From: Steromphala cineraria
Lineage: Eukaryota > Mollusca > Gastropoda > Trochida > Trochidae
NCBI GenBank assembly: GCA_916613615.1
Contig: OU744736.1
Span: 9,559,724 to 9,623,723 of the forward strand
Direction: 5' to 3'
DNA: 64,000 nucleotides
The notes beneath the pieces are model-generated. The model did not search any database. It had not been told where the DNA came from and was given only the letters and a program-made list of their open reading frames with translations. Position numbers and translations under genes: made by a program. Shown in pieces: positions 46,981-58,082 of the stretch; the stretch's first letter is position 1, and every line of letters starts with the position of its first letter.

Positions 46981-47162
46981 TTAAATAACACCTCTGACAT
47001 ATTATGACCTTCAATTGCGAGGCACATAGACGCATTTTCATACATATGTTTTTTGATTACTGATTTTAAACATTTTGGTTACGTTATTTGCATAACGCAT
47101 CACTTTATTGTAACACATAGGAGAATGTTTGTTGTCATGATATTGTAAGATCACTTATTAAA

Positions 47163-47632
47163 GCTGGGTTTACATGCCGCACATTTATTATACTCCCGTG
47201 GGTAAATTTGCCCCCAGGGGCAAAAGTCAAATATTGCATAAGCCCCGTTTATTTGTGCGGTTACCCCCGGGGGTAAAGGCAATTTTTTGCCCCAGGGGGG
47301 TAAATTTAGTCATGTAAACGCAATTTTTAAGAGGGGTATACTTACCCCCGGGGGCAAAGTGCGAAATATTTACCCCTGGTCTGGAGGTAGGGCAAATCAG
47401 ATACCCTCGGGGGTATAAATACCCCTGGGGGCAAACCTGTCATGTTAACACTTTACTTTGTATACCCCAGGGGGCAAAACTGAATATCCTTATAAAAGTC
47501 AATATATGAAGAGAAAATAATGCCCCTAGGTATTGCAATTTCATTTCATATAAACGCAATGCAATATTTGACTTTTGCCCCTGGGGGCAAATTTACCCCC
47601 AGGGGTAAATGTGCGGCATGTAAACCCACCTA
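47163..47632 (+). mobile_element. Palindrome-rich MITE with CCCCC/GGGGG modules
   Basis: Termini 'gggtttacatgccgcacat' and the complement at 47610-47630 define a 470-bp inverted-repeat element. Inside, the motif ta(c)cccc(c)gggg(g)ta / ttgcccc.ggggcaaa recurs about ten times in both orientations. No coding capacity. Confidence 0.8.
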
Positions 47633-47639
47633 TAGTTTC

Positions 47640-49090
47640 TATCTGGGTCAGTTTTCTTTTAATTTATGCATTAACTTTGCAGTTAAGAACTACCTAAATT
47701 GATATTTGATTTGTCAATTTTCTCAAATACATTCAGGGATCCGATCACTTCAAGCATACGCTTGTTTGAAAAAGTCTGTAAACTTACTTTGTAATCAACA
47801 CGGAGTCTTCAGACATCGTGTAAATTATTACTGTCTGAAATGTTTCAATCCAACTGTTCACTTTCTCAAGTGTCGACAATGCTGAAAACCCTGAACGTTT
47901 ACATTTGATGAATAAAGATGGACCAACTTGAAAGCAAATGGTCTCTAGACATTATTTATTAAGTTTAAGGTCTTAACTGCAATGTTCAACTCTGACTCGC
48001 TCTTCGGTTTTACTCATTCTACATGTTGAACTAGTACATTGTAAGGTCACTTGATAAGACATGATTAGTACTTTTAGGTTTGTTTGGGAATTGTGAACTA
48101 GCGTAGTAATCAACTCGCAAGTTACCCGAGATGGTGTAATGTATGTCTGTCTGAAAGTTGAAATTAGATGAACGATGATAGACCCACTTGATACTGAATG
48201 GTCTCTAAACACTTTCTATTAAGTATGAGTGCCTGAAAGGGAAATGGTTCTCTATAAGACTGTTTTTGGATTTACATACATGTACACGCTGTATTTCACT
48301 TGAAATATTCAACAAGATTTATTTTCATTACTCGCACAAGTATTCACAACTTTTCATTAAAGGTCTACTTTAGTCAAATATTTATGACCGTGTACATAAA
48401 ATTAGACAATGGAGTATGATATCTCGTCAATTAATCAATATACATAGAAGTGTCTAACTTCCAATTTTTTTACTGTTCAAAAGTTTTCAAATAAAGCAAA
48501 TTAATGTCAACGAATTGTTTCAATCCGTATCTTATTACGAATATCAATATAAAAGAGTTTTCTGTGCAATATTCAAAAGACGGAGAAATGTCTTCGAATT
48601 CATTCAATCATGCTGATGGAAACTGTCCTTAAACGTTCATAACATGAGTTCTAAATATTGTACAAGTGCTGTTAACATTCTTAACTTAAAATGAAACGAA
48701 ATTAAACAAATTTGCTGATATCAAACTGATTGATAAGAATACAACTCAACCTTTGTTTGTTTCATTGTCCCAGTCCAGACCACCGATCTGAAGATGAAAT
48801 AGGAACTGCTATAGAATCACTAAGGTTTTACTAGCTTCAACATTCTTAAAAATCTTCATCTTCACATTACATTACTTTTAACTGTTGCGCGTATTTCCTC
48901 ATAACAATATTATAACTAAATAATTAAATGAATTATTAACATATTATATTACATCCTCATGAATCATCATTACCTCAAATCTTGTACCTTAAACAATATT
49001 AATTTTACTTGAGAAAACAGTTTTCGAGTTAGGTGTTCTGAATGGCACATTACAATACACCTGGTATATTAGTTGGTTTCATTTCATAGT
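47640..49090. other. Intergenic DNA, no gene seen
   Basis: Weak local similarity exists between about 47930-48000 and 48170-48240 ('tggtctctaaacatt..tattaagt'). Otherwise there is no recognised feature. Confidence 0.35.
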
Positions 49091-49683
49091 TCATTTATTC
49101 CCTCCCCATAGAGGTATATTAAATCAAACGGATGATCAAACCTCTGTTTGAATACTGCGAGTTTGTAGGATAGACAGGGAGAAACAGCGACGTGGTTCAA
49201 CTGTCATCATTTGGTTAAGACCCCTTTACACAGAGAAAAGTCTTATGTACGACACCTCAGCGACCTAAAATTGCGATAGGACGCTGGATGGTCGGCTGCA
49301 TAAGAGGAATTCCGTTTATGTGTAACTGCTCACACGATCTCTCTGCGTCCTTTGAACAACCTAAAAATACAAAAACGAGACTTTTCATAACGACCTTTGA
49401 GCATCCTGCACGTTCATGGAGCGTCCTTTCTGCCTTCACTAGGCGTTCATCGAGTGAAGACGATCTCAGTGCGACCACTGTGCCTCCTCTGTGCCTCCAC
49501 TGTGCCTCCTATATGCCACCGGTGACGAGTATGAAGACAGTACAGCGACCATCCATGGACCAGCAACCCTTCTGTCTCCTCGACGTACACTGAACAACCG
49601 CGCTGCCTCCTTGACGACCATTGAACAACCGTTCTGCCTTTTTGACAACTACTCAACAAAGCTTCAGAGATCCCAGAAGTAGG

Positions 49684-49695
49684 GGGTATATAAGT
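49684..49695 (+). promoter_or_regulatory. TATA box of the Harbinger transposase
   Basis: 'ggtatataag' lies about 50 bp upstream of the transposase ATG, in a typical core-promoter position. Confidence 0.5.
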
Positions 49696-49739
49696 TGCGT
49701 TGGTGTGCAGGTTTGTCAGTCCCTCTCTGAGAGTCGAAG

Positions 49740-50624
49740 ATGAACAACCAATTAGTCCTGGCAGCTTTAATACAAGGACAACATGCTGTGATGCTAAACA
49801 ACATGGCCTTTGCTGTACACAGACGAATAAGGCGTCGCCAAAGGAGAAGACGAAAGTGGTAGGTTCGTCCCTGGTTGACACAAGATAGACGACTTCTTTT
49901 TGCTGACTTCACGAGACTGATGTAGGAACTGCGTTTTGAAGATGAAGGGTCTCTCTATAACTATCTTCGAATGGAACCAAGAATGTTTGATGAACTCCTT
50001 CAGAGGATTGGCCAAGAAATCTTAAAACAAAATACTAATTGGAGAGCAAGTTTAGATCCCGGATTAAAATTGGCTGTTACACTCAGGTATCTAGCTACTG
50101 GAGACAAGTACCCTACCCTCCAGTACAAGTTTCGAGTTTCACACTCTACAATAAGGTTAGTAGAACACGGATATAGATATAACGAACTTCAACGGACCAA
50201 AGAAATTAGTTCGCTATATCCAGTGTTCGCTATATCCGTGTTCTACTGTATCTTCATCCCAGAAGTATGCAGAGCAATCAGGGACGAGTATAAGAATGAA
50301 GTCGTCCAATGTCCATCGACCCCACAAGAATGGAAGACTGTTGCAGACGTTTTCAATACCAGGTGGAATGTGCCGCATGCATGTGGGGCCATTGATGGAA
50401 AGCATATTGCAATCCGATGTCATCCAAACACTGGCCGCCTTTACTATAATAACACGGGATTTTTCTTTGGATGAAAACCACAACACCATGTCAACAAGCA
50501 TGATGTTACAAATGCCTTTGGACCCAACCGTGACACAACAACAGGAAAACGTCTCCGAGAGTACCTCAAGTTATACTTCAATGGTGCTGCAGGATCTATT
50601 CCATGGCAGGACAGAATGTTATAG
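49740..50624 (+). pseudogene. Harbinger (DDE) transposase relic
   Basis: A single frame of 295 codons from ATG 49740 to TAG 50622 carries three internal stops, at 49860, 49923 and 50472. The N-terminal part has an Arg-rich stretch (codons 28-38) and WLTQDR. The HTH-like part contains RVSHSTI. The DDE core starts with FNTRWNVPHACGAIDGKHI (first Asp at codon 219) and breaks off at NNTGFFFG. The frame then resumes with NAFGPNRDTTTGKRLREYLK, then SIPWQDRML, the usual C-terminus. The segment normally holding the later acidic catalytic residues is missing, so no active enzyme is possible. A MITE is inserted at codons 139-169. Confidence 0.9.
50158..50250 (+). mobile_element. Mini mariner-type MITE inside the transposase
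   Basis: Inverted ends AGTAGAACACGGATATAG and CTATATCCGTGTTCTACT enclose about 90 bp, with a TA on the right. The insert separates HSTI from FIPEVCRAI, which are adjacent in related Harbinger transposases. It is frame-preserving and stop-free. Confidence 0.75.
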
Positions 50625-51519
50625 ATGAGCTTAAACAGTGCACATGTCCCAATGAACAGCTTTGAAGTTCTTGAATCTTGACTTTAAAATATTGATCAGT
50701 ATTGATGCTTATCATATTAGTTTATATGCATAAGATTATCATATCAGTTTATATTATCATGATCATTACATCAATTGATAACTTGTTTCGTCTTCTATAT
50801 TTATCGATGTTAACTCAAACTATGAAAAATGTGAGCATCGGTCGTCAATTTATTGAAAACATTTGGAGGACGGTGACCGAAGGCAGATAGGAGGTACGAG
50901 GAAGGCACAAGAATATTCATGGTGGCACAAACGTCGTCGTGGTCGCTGCATAGAGGCAGAAGGGTCTTTTGAAGGTCGCACAAGGGTTGCACAAGGGTCG
51001 CAGGGATGTCGCAATCATAAGCAAAAATTTTTACTTTGAGACCGCTGAGCAACCCTTACGACCATTGAGCGTCCTTGCTACGTCCCTTCTGCCTCCTGGC
51101 AGCAACCTGTGTGCGTCCTTATTCAACGGCGTCCCCACTACGGAAGTTTTGAGCATGATCAAAACTTTGTGGCGTCCTTTGCGCCCTTGAAATCCATCCC
51201 CGACCTCCCAGCATCCTGTGTGCGACCTCATGACGACCCTGGCAACCATTCTGCCTCCCTTGAGCGTCCAATGGCGACCTTGTATGCATTTTGGTCGCAC
51301 AGAGGACGCACAATGGTCTTTGTGTGTGTGTAAAGGGGGTTTTAATAAATCATGACAAAAGCATTGTGACAATAACCAACCTTTCCGCATGATTCCAAGT
51401 AAAAGTACATTTTCATTCTCTAATCTAATCACTTTGATAAAATTGAACAGATATGACGAAAGGAGAAAATACAACAGATGCAGAGACTCTCAAAATTGTT
51501 GAATGATTAATCCCCATAT

Positions 51520-53905
51520 CATCCTGCTACCTCAGTGTATATGTCTCCGCGTAAGGCTACAACCTACTGGTAGTTTCTCTTTTTTGGCCAATATAAAAAA
51601 GATAAGTAACTATATAAACACTTCTAATTGCATAAACAACAAAAATATTTTTCTAATTTCATTAAGATATAAAACATTACGGGACACGTGATCAATACAA
51701 TTTGACAGACCGTAAATCTAATTTGTAGCGTTATACATGTCATATACATTCTTGGACACCAATAAGTTTTAAAAGAAAAACTTTCAATGTTTCCATAAAT
51801 TGATATCTAGAAGTCGAGGAATAACGATAACAGGTAATTTTGCACATTTTTCAACAATCAAAAAGGCTATAATACAAATAAGGATTATACATAGGATTGT
51901 TTAAAGTTGAATCCGTAAATCAAAATCTCTTCTCCTTACTTTCGAGGGGTCATTACAGTTAACGCTTACCATGTATGAAACTTACTTCACTGTAACTGCT
52001 AATTATGGTTGAAGGTTCTATCGTAAGATTATTTGTCAAAAACACATTGTCTTCTTTCATTTCAAGCAACTTTTGCTGATGAAAAAATGTGGGGGAGCTT
52101 AACTTTTTCAAATGTAAAGAACCAAAATAAACATTGCATGACAATAAAATTAAACATTTCTTAAATGGCAACGCATAAATGATGATTTCTCAAACGTATG
52201 ACAATTGAGTTATAATTTGAACCTTGTACAGTGTATATCTATCATTCAGTTTGATATTGATGTCTCTGCATATTTTATGCTTTAAGTAATTTTGAAATTT
52301 GTATGAAGTTCGGGATATAGGGTCCGAGAATGTGTGATGCCCGCATTATAGCAGTCAATCGACATCGCCTTTTCAGTTACTTATGCGATACTTATGGTAA
52401 TTTTATGAGCGCTTTATGTTTCTCCAATACGTTGATGTAAGTTACAATATTATGATTGTTTACGAAACATTGATATATACCAAAAATACAGTTACATTTA
52501 GGTGTTTGGCTGCCTTTAAATTATTATTTCGTTCTTTATTTTTTTTTTTTCAATTACAAACGTATACATTTTGATACATACTTATGCATCTCAATACGTC
52601 TATTGTACAAAGATATTCTGTTTCATTGAGTCTTATTATCAGTAAATTAATATATCATTGGTGGATAAAGCCTTAACCATGATTTGACGTGTCACTGATC
52701 AACTATATTTTCAAGGGATTAGGGATGGGTAATTCACCTCTCTTCAACCTTGCAAAGTTTTCTTTTGTCTCTCGAATTTTAATGCTTTTAAATAACCAAA
52801 CATATTTAAAAAGAAAAGAATGTTCCTATTTATTGAAATTTCATCATATATCAACGCATTGGTGTTTCTATCAATTGCTCTTGGAGGCAAATTCACCACT
52901 TGGGTAATAATACACTCTGTGTTAATGCGCAGCATGTTAGACAATTTTACATACGATATACAGAATGTTTGAAACGGCTGATGGAATGTACCTTCCTGCC
53001 TCAATATCGCTTTTACAGGTTGAAGAAAGGGGAATAGGTCTGAAGATAACATCTCAATTGCCCATTCCCAAGCCCTTGAAAAAAAGTAGTTTACGGATAC
53101 ATCAAATCCGCCAATGATATTTTACTTGTTAAGTAAGATCAAATGATTTTAAAAAAAAGATTACTTAAAACTTTGAATTTATCATAACTTGAACATCCTC
53201 CACCTTGAACCAATGTCAGCATATTCCAATCCTCAATGAGAGTCAGCTGAGAAACTTGAAGATAGGCGTTAAGTTTACTTTTCTTTAGGAAGTTGTCTAA
53301 GATTGCATCAAGATGATAATTTGATAACACTTACGCGGTGAAGCTGTCTGGTTTTCTTAAATTCATGTTTGAAATTAGATTATTTCAAAGAATAGAAATT
53401 AGATATCAGGCAACACCCTTCGACATCAAGGCCACTTCAATTACACCTGTCTGTGCTGGCCAAATCAAAAGAGATTGATGATTTATTGAAAAGAGATTGT
53501 GTTTCCTTTTATATTGTGCATTAATGCCTTTCAACAGCATAGTAATAATAGATGGATTCTACAATAAGTACACTGTAAATCAATTCAAAACCGAATTATT
53601 TTCCAAATGATCACAAAAGTCAAATTTAATACCAATGTTTTCCAAAATAAAGTGCAAAATTTTCTACATTTTGTTTCATAATTTTTCTGGTATTTCAAAC
53701 AAATTAGTTTTACATATCTTGGTGTTATCAACAATACATTCATTATTAAAATATAACTGACAAATATCATGTTTTCCTTCCTCTGTGTGCTCTGATTAAT
53801 TAAGCTGATGTTTACACCAGTTGTATAAAATCTTTTTACCTGGGAAAATTAATGATAAGAAAAAGTTCTTTATTCAAAGAGAATGGATGTATTTCTACAA
53901 AAAAA
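51520..53905. other. Intergenic DNA with a possible inverted-repeat element
   Basis: 'ttttcaagggattagggatg' at about 52710 and the complement of 53055-53085 ('caagggcttgggaatgggca') suggest an element of about 380 bp at 52710-53088. No gene was recognised. Confidence 0.35.
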
Positions 53906-53907
53906 AA

Positions 53908-55932
53908 TAGAGCCATTGGCTCTGTAGCTCATCAGGCTTCATTATCAATTATGCTTTGTATATATTAGGGGCAACAGGGTCACCAAAGCTACAATTCATA
54001 ATCCCCATCAGTCAAGGAGTCTGTACACAAAGTTTAAGCTTTCAAGGCCTCATGGTTCTGGAGAAGAAGATGAAAATAAGTTTTTAGGGCGTGGCCCCTG
54101 TAGTCCTTATTAGGGGTCACAGGGCCACCAAAGCTACAATTTATAATCCTCACTAGTCAAGGAGTATGTACACAAAGTTTAAGCTTTCTAGGCCTCATGG
54201 TTCTGGAGAAGAAGATGAAAATAAGTTTTTAGGGCGTGGCCCCTGTAGTCCTTACTAGGGGTCACAGGGCCACCAAAGCTACAATTTTTAATCCTCACTA
54301 GTCAAGGAGTCTGTACACAAAGTTTTAGGTTTCTAGGCCTCATGGTTCTGGAGAAGAAGATGAAAATAGGTTTTTAGGGCGTGGCCCCTTTGGCCCTTAT
54401 TAGGGGTCACAGGGCCACCAAAGCTACAATTTTTAATCCTCACTAGCCAAGGAGTATGTACACAAAGTTTTAGGTTTCTAGGCCTTATGGTTCTGAAGAA
54501 GAAGGTGAAAATAGGTTTTTAGGGCGTGGCCCCTGTGGCCCTTATTAGGGGTCACAGGGCCACCAAAGCTACAATTTTTAATCCTTACTAGCCAAGGAGT
54601 ATGTACACAAAGTTTTAGGTTTCTAGGCTTTATGGTTCTGGAGAAGAAGATGAAAATAGGTTTTTAGGGCGTGGCCCCTGTGGCCCTTATTAGGGGTTAC
54701 AGGGCCACCAAAGCTACAATTTTTAATCCTCACTAGTCAAGGGATCTGTACACAAAGTTTCATCTTTCTAGGCCTCATGGTTCTGGAGAAGAAGATGAAA
54801 ATAAGTTTTTAGGGCGAGGCCCCTGTGGCCCTTATTAGGGGTCACAGGGCCACCAAAGCTACAATTTTTAATCCTCACTAGTCAAGGAGTCTGTACACAA
54901 AGTTTTAGGTTTCTAGGCCTCATGGTTCTGGAGAAGAAGATGAAAATAGGTTTTTAGGGCGTGGCCCCTTTGGCCCTTATTAGGGGTCACAGGGCCACCA
55001 AAGCTACAATTTTTAATCCTCACAAGCCAAGGAGTATGTACACAAAGTTTTAGGTTTCTAGGCCTTATGGTTCTGGAGAAGAAGATGAAAATAGGTTTTT
55101 AGGGCGTGGCCCCTGTGGCCCTTATTAGGGGTCACAGGGCCACCAAAGCTACAATTTTTAATCCTTACTAGCCAAGGAGTATGTACACAAAGTTTTAGGT
55201 TTCTAGGCTTTATGGTTCTGGAGAAGAAGATGAAAATAGGTTTTTAGGGCGTGGCCCCTGTGGCCCTTATTAGGGGTCACAGGGCCACCAAAGCTACAAT
55301 TTTTAATCCTCACTAGTCAAGGGATCTGTACACAAAGTTTCATCTTTCTAGGCCTCATGGTTCTGGAGAAGAAGATGAAAATAAGTTTTTAGGGCGAGGC
55401 CCCTGTGGCCCTTATTAGGGGTCACAGGGCCACCAAAGCTACAATTTTTAATCCTCACTAGTCAAGGAGTCTGTACACAAAGTTTTAGGTTTCTAGGCCT
55501 CATGGTTCTGGAGAAGAAGATGAAAATAGGTTTTTAGGGCGTGGCCCCTTTGGCCCTTATTAGGGGTCACAGGGCCACCAAAGCTACAATTTTTAATCCT
55601 CACAAGCCAAGGAGTATGTACACAAAGTTTTAGGTTTCTAGGCCTTATGGTTCTGGAGAAGAAGATGAAAATAGGTTTTTAGGGCGTGGCCCCTGTGGCC
55701 CTTATTAGGGGTCACAGGGCCACCAAAGCTACAATTTTTAATCCTTACTAGCCAAGGAGTATGTACACAAAGTTTTAGGTTTCTAGGCTTTATGGTTCTG
55801 GAGAAGAAGTCGAAATTCCACAAAGTTTACGGACGGATGGACGGATGGACGGACGGATGGACGGACGGACGGACGCCGGACACCATGCCATGCCATAAGC
55901 CCATCGGGCCTTACAGGCCAGATGAGCTAAAA
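53908..55932 (+). mobile_element. 145-bp minisatellite element, copy with higher-order repeats
   Basis: The left end is agagccattggctct plus 'gtagctcatcaggc'. The right end is 'cccatcgggccttacaggcc' plus 'agatgagctaa'. About 12-13 units of 145 bp lie between ('ctggagaagaag' at 54058, 54203 and 54348). From 54301 on, four-unit blocks of 580 bp repeat almost perfectly. The variant 'cccctttggccc' lies near 54381, 54961 and 55541, and 'gtcaagggatctgtac' near 54737 and 55317. Same orientation as copy 1, inverted relative to 30759-33768. Confidence 0.92.
55829..55876 (+). repeat. (GGAC/GGAT)n microsatellite
   Basis: A ggacggatgg-type tetranucleotide tract near the right end of the 145-bp element. 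It is the complement of the gtccgtccatcc tracts in the other copies. Confidence 0.95.
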
Positions 55933-56302
55933 ATGTGGATGCAAAATACAAATATTAGAAAAGACTTATTTACCTGGTTGCAAATAAGGTCTTTTTATCT
56001 GAGTTCATTCATCAAGTTCTTTCCTTGTAAGACTTCACCAGAATACTTTTAACAACAAAACAAAAGTAAGTTATATTACTACCGGCATATATTTTTTACT
56101 TTGTTTGTCATTGAATAGGCCTCTTATTTATATTTATGATATAAACTTGTGTATTCTCTCTTTTTAAATTTCTGGGAGATCAAAGGATTTACCTGCCCAA
56201 TGGTTGATGGCAATCACTGTTTTATTTAGTTGCACAATGGTTTGTGAAAATCATTATTTAGCCCTGTGTCCATTTCATGATTTGCGATAGAAACAGAGAT
56301 AA

Positions 56303-57742
56303 CTAGATCAGCGCTTGCGGGATACCGCAAAAGCAGAGCAGCCCCGGAACTTGGGGTTTCGCCTTACCCTTTTCCGCCTTTTACAGGTCTCACCAAATTG
56401 GGAATTTTCTCGTGACCTTGACCTTTGACACTCAAGGTCACACAATCAATGAACACATTTCATTGAGTATAACATTAAATTCTTCAAAGGCATTTAGAAG
56501 TTGGTGTGGTAATACAAGACAAATGTTATGGATAACAACTTCTTTATTGATTTCTGACGACGTTTCTGGGCCAATTCTTGCCTGAAGAAGGAGCAAGAAT
56601 TGGCCCAGAAACGTCGTGAGAAATCAATAAAGAAGTTGTTATCCATAACATTTGTCGAGTATAACATTATTGTAATGAAATAAAGTGAAAAATTAAAGTA
56701 ATCCATTTTCTCCATATATGTTGACCTTGCTGTGACCTTGACCTTGATTTTGTACTTCTCAAGAGATAATATATACAAAATCTAAACTTCATAGCACAAA
56801 TACTTTTCAAGTTATTGTGTTTACAAGCAATTGCAATAACTCATATCTCATGACCTTGACCTTTGACCTTCAAGGTCACACAATAATTGAACACTTTTTA
56901 TTGAGTATAACAATCATGTATTGATTAAAAGTGATCATAGTTAAAATTAAGCATTTTTGCTAAACCATGCTTAAGTCATGACCTTGCTGTGACCTTGACC
57001 TTTGATGGATTGTAGCCAAAACCTTTACAAATTTTTTTACTTTTCCAAGGATGATATATACCAAGTTAGAGCTTTATAGCACAAAAACTTTTTAAGTTAC
57101 TGTGTTTACAAAGAATTTTGTGGTGATTTTATAACTCGTGACCTTGACATTTGAACTTGAAAGTGAACATGTCATAATGATTCCCTGGAAGTATTAACAT
57201 TTAGACATGTTCATGAATTCTGAAAAGCTAAATGGGATAAAGTTATACCCAAATTTAGTGCATTTTGTAATAACTCATATCTCATGACCTTGACCTTTGA
57301 CCTTCAAGGTCACACAATGATTGAACACTTTTTATTGAGTATAACAATCATGTATTGATTAAAAGTGTTCATAGTTAAAATAAAGCATTTTCGCTAAAAC
57401 ATGCTTACGTCATGACCTTGCTGTGACCTTGACCTTTGACGGATTGTAGCCAAACCTTTTCAAATTTTTTTACTTTTCCAAGGATGATATATACCAAGTT
57501 AGAGCTTCATAGCACAAAAACTTTTCAAGTTATCGCGTTTACAAGGAATTCTTAGCGTGAATACATATCTCGTGACCTTGACCTTTGACCTTGAAAGTGA
57601 ACGTGTCAAAATCGTTCCCCCGAGGTATGAGTAGTAAGGTATGAATAAGAGTTCTGGAAAGCTTAGTGAAAAAAATTTATAGCTAGTAGTACGAGTGCGG
57701 CGGCGGCGATGGAAACTTCACGTCCTTAGACGGGGCTGCTAA
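56303..57742 (-). mobile_element. Helitron-like AGGTCA-rich element, inverted copy of 26446-27944
   Basis: Read on the minus strand, it starts 'agcagccccgtctaaggacg' at about 57742 and has a short ccg run. It carries the same block order and ends with hairpin tgcggtatcccgca and CTAG|T at 56306-56303. A 179-bp insertion interrupts it at 56478-56656. Confidence 0.7.
56478..56656 (+). mobile_element. Foldback insertion with 63-bp arms and 13-bp target duplication
   Basis: gagtataacatta is present at 56465-56477 and 56657-56669. The homologous element at 27600 has it once, giving an empty-site control. The insert has a 40-bp unpaired leader, then arms 56518-56580 and 56594-56656 that are complementary at 62 of 63 positions around a 13-bp loop. 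No coding capacity. Confidence 0.9.
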
Positions 57743-57744
57743 TT

Positions 57745-58080
57745 ACCCAAAGAAATGAAAGTGTGTAAAACCGCTGTTCTAGCGAAAAATATAAAAATTC
57801 CTCCTCTTCACGTAAACATTAAATGACACATTTAAAGATCAAGAAAATGGTCTGTAAGAAAATTATAAGGCAAGAATGAAAGATAACACACAATGATTAA
57901 TAAAAAGTCTGTAAATCATTTTCTTCCTTTTGAAAGTTACAATTCAATGCTTTTGATATTTGTAGTTCACAAGTAAAACAAACAGGTAGCGTGACATTAA
58001 CAAACAATAATATATGACATTCAATGAATCAATGATAACATAGCACTATATTTCAATTTTACAAATAGTAAATCACATTT
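57745..58080. other. Unique AT-rich spacer
   Basis: No gene or repeat recognised. Confidence 0.35.
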
Positions 58081-58082
58081 GT

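Larger units (their letters stand above)
49218..51341 (+). mobile_element. PIF/Harbinger DNA transposon, complete ends
   Basis: TTA is duplicated at 49215-49217 and 51342-51344. Termini are AGACCCCTTTACAC and an inverted copy ending GTGTAAAGGGGGTT. Subterminal regions of about 0.4 kb on both sides are GC-rich and packed with direct and inverted 'gcgtcctttg', 'gacctttgagc' and 'ggtcgca' motifs, likely transposase-binding repeats. The single internal gene is the decayed transposase at 49740-50624. The second, Myb-like Harbinger gene is absent. Confidence 0.88.
49092..51510 (+). mobile_element. MITE family A, copy 3, split by the Harbinger element
   Basis: The left half (49092-49217) matches the start of family A. 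The right half begins at 51345 with 'aataaatcatgacaaaagc', which corresponds to the family A interior 'aaatggcaaaagaattggg'. The right terminus is too diverged to place exactly. Confidence 0.55.

Noticed and set aside
49288..49912. ORFs up to 144 codons on both strands left of the transposase
   Set aside because: They lie in the GC-rich subterminal repeats of Harbinger and on the antisense of the transposase. No family match and they overlap one another.
51031..51474. 147-codon minus-strand ORF
   Set aside because: It covers the right subterminal repeat of Harbinger and crosses the element boundary, so it is fortuitous.
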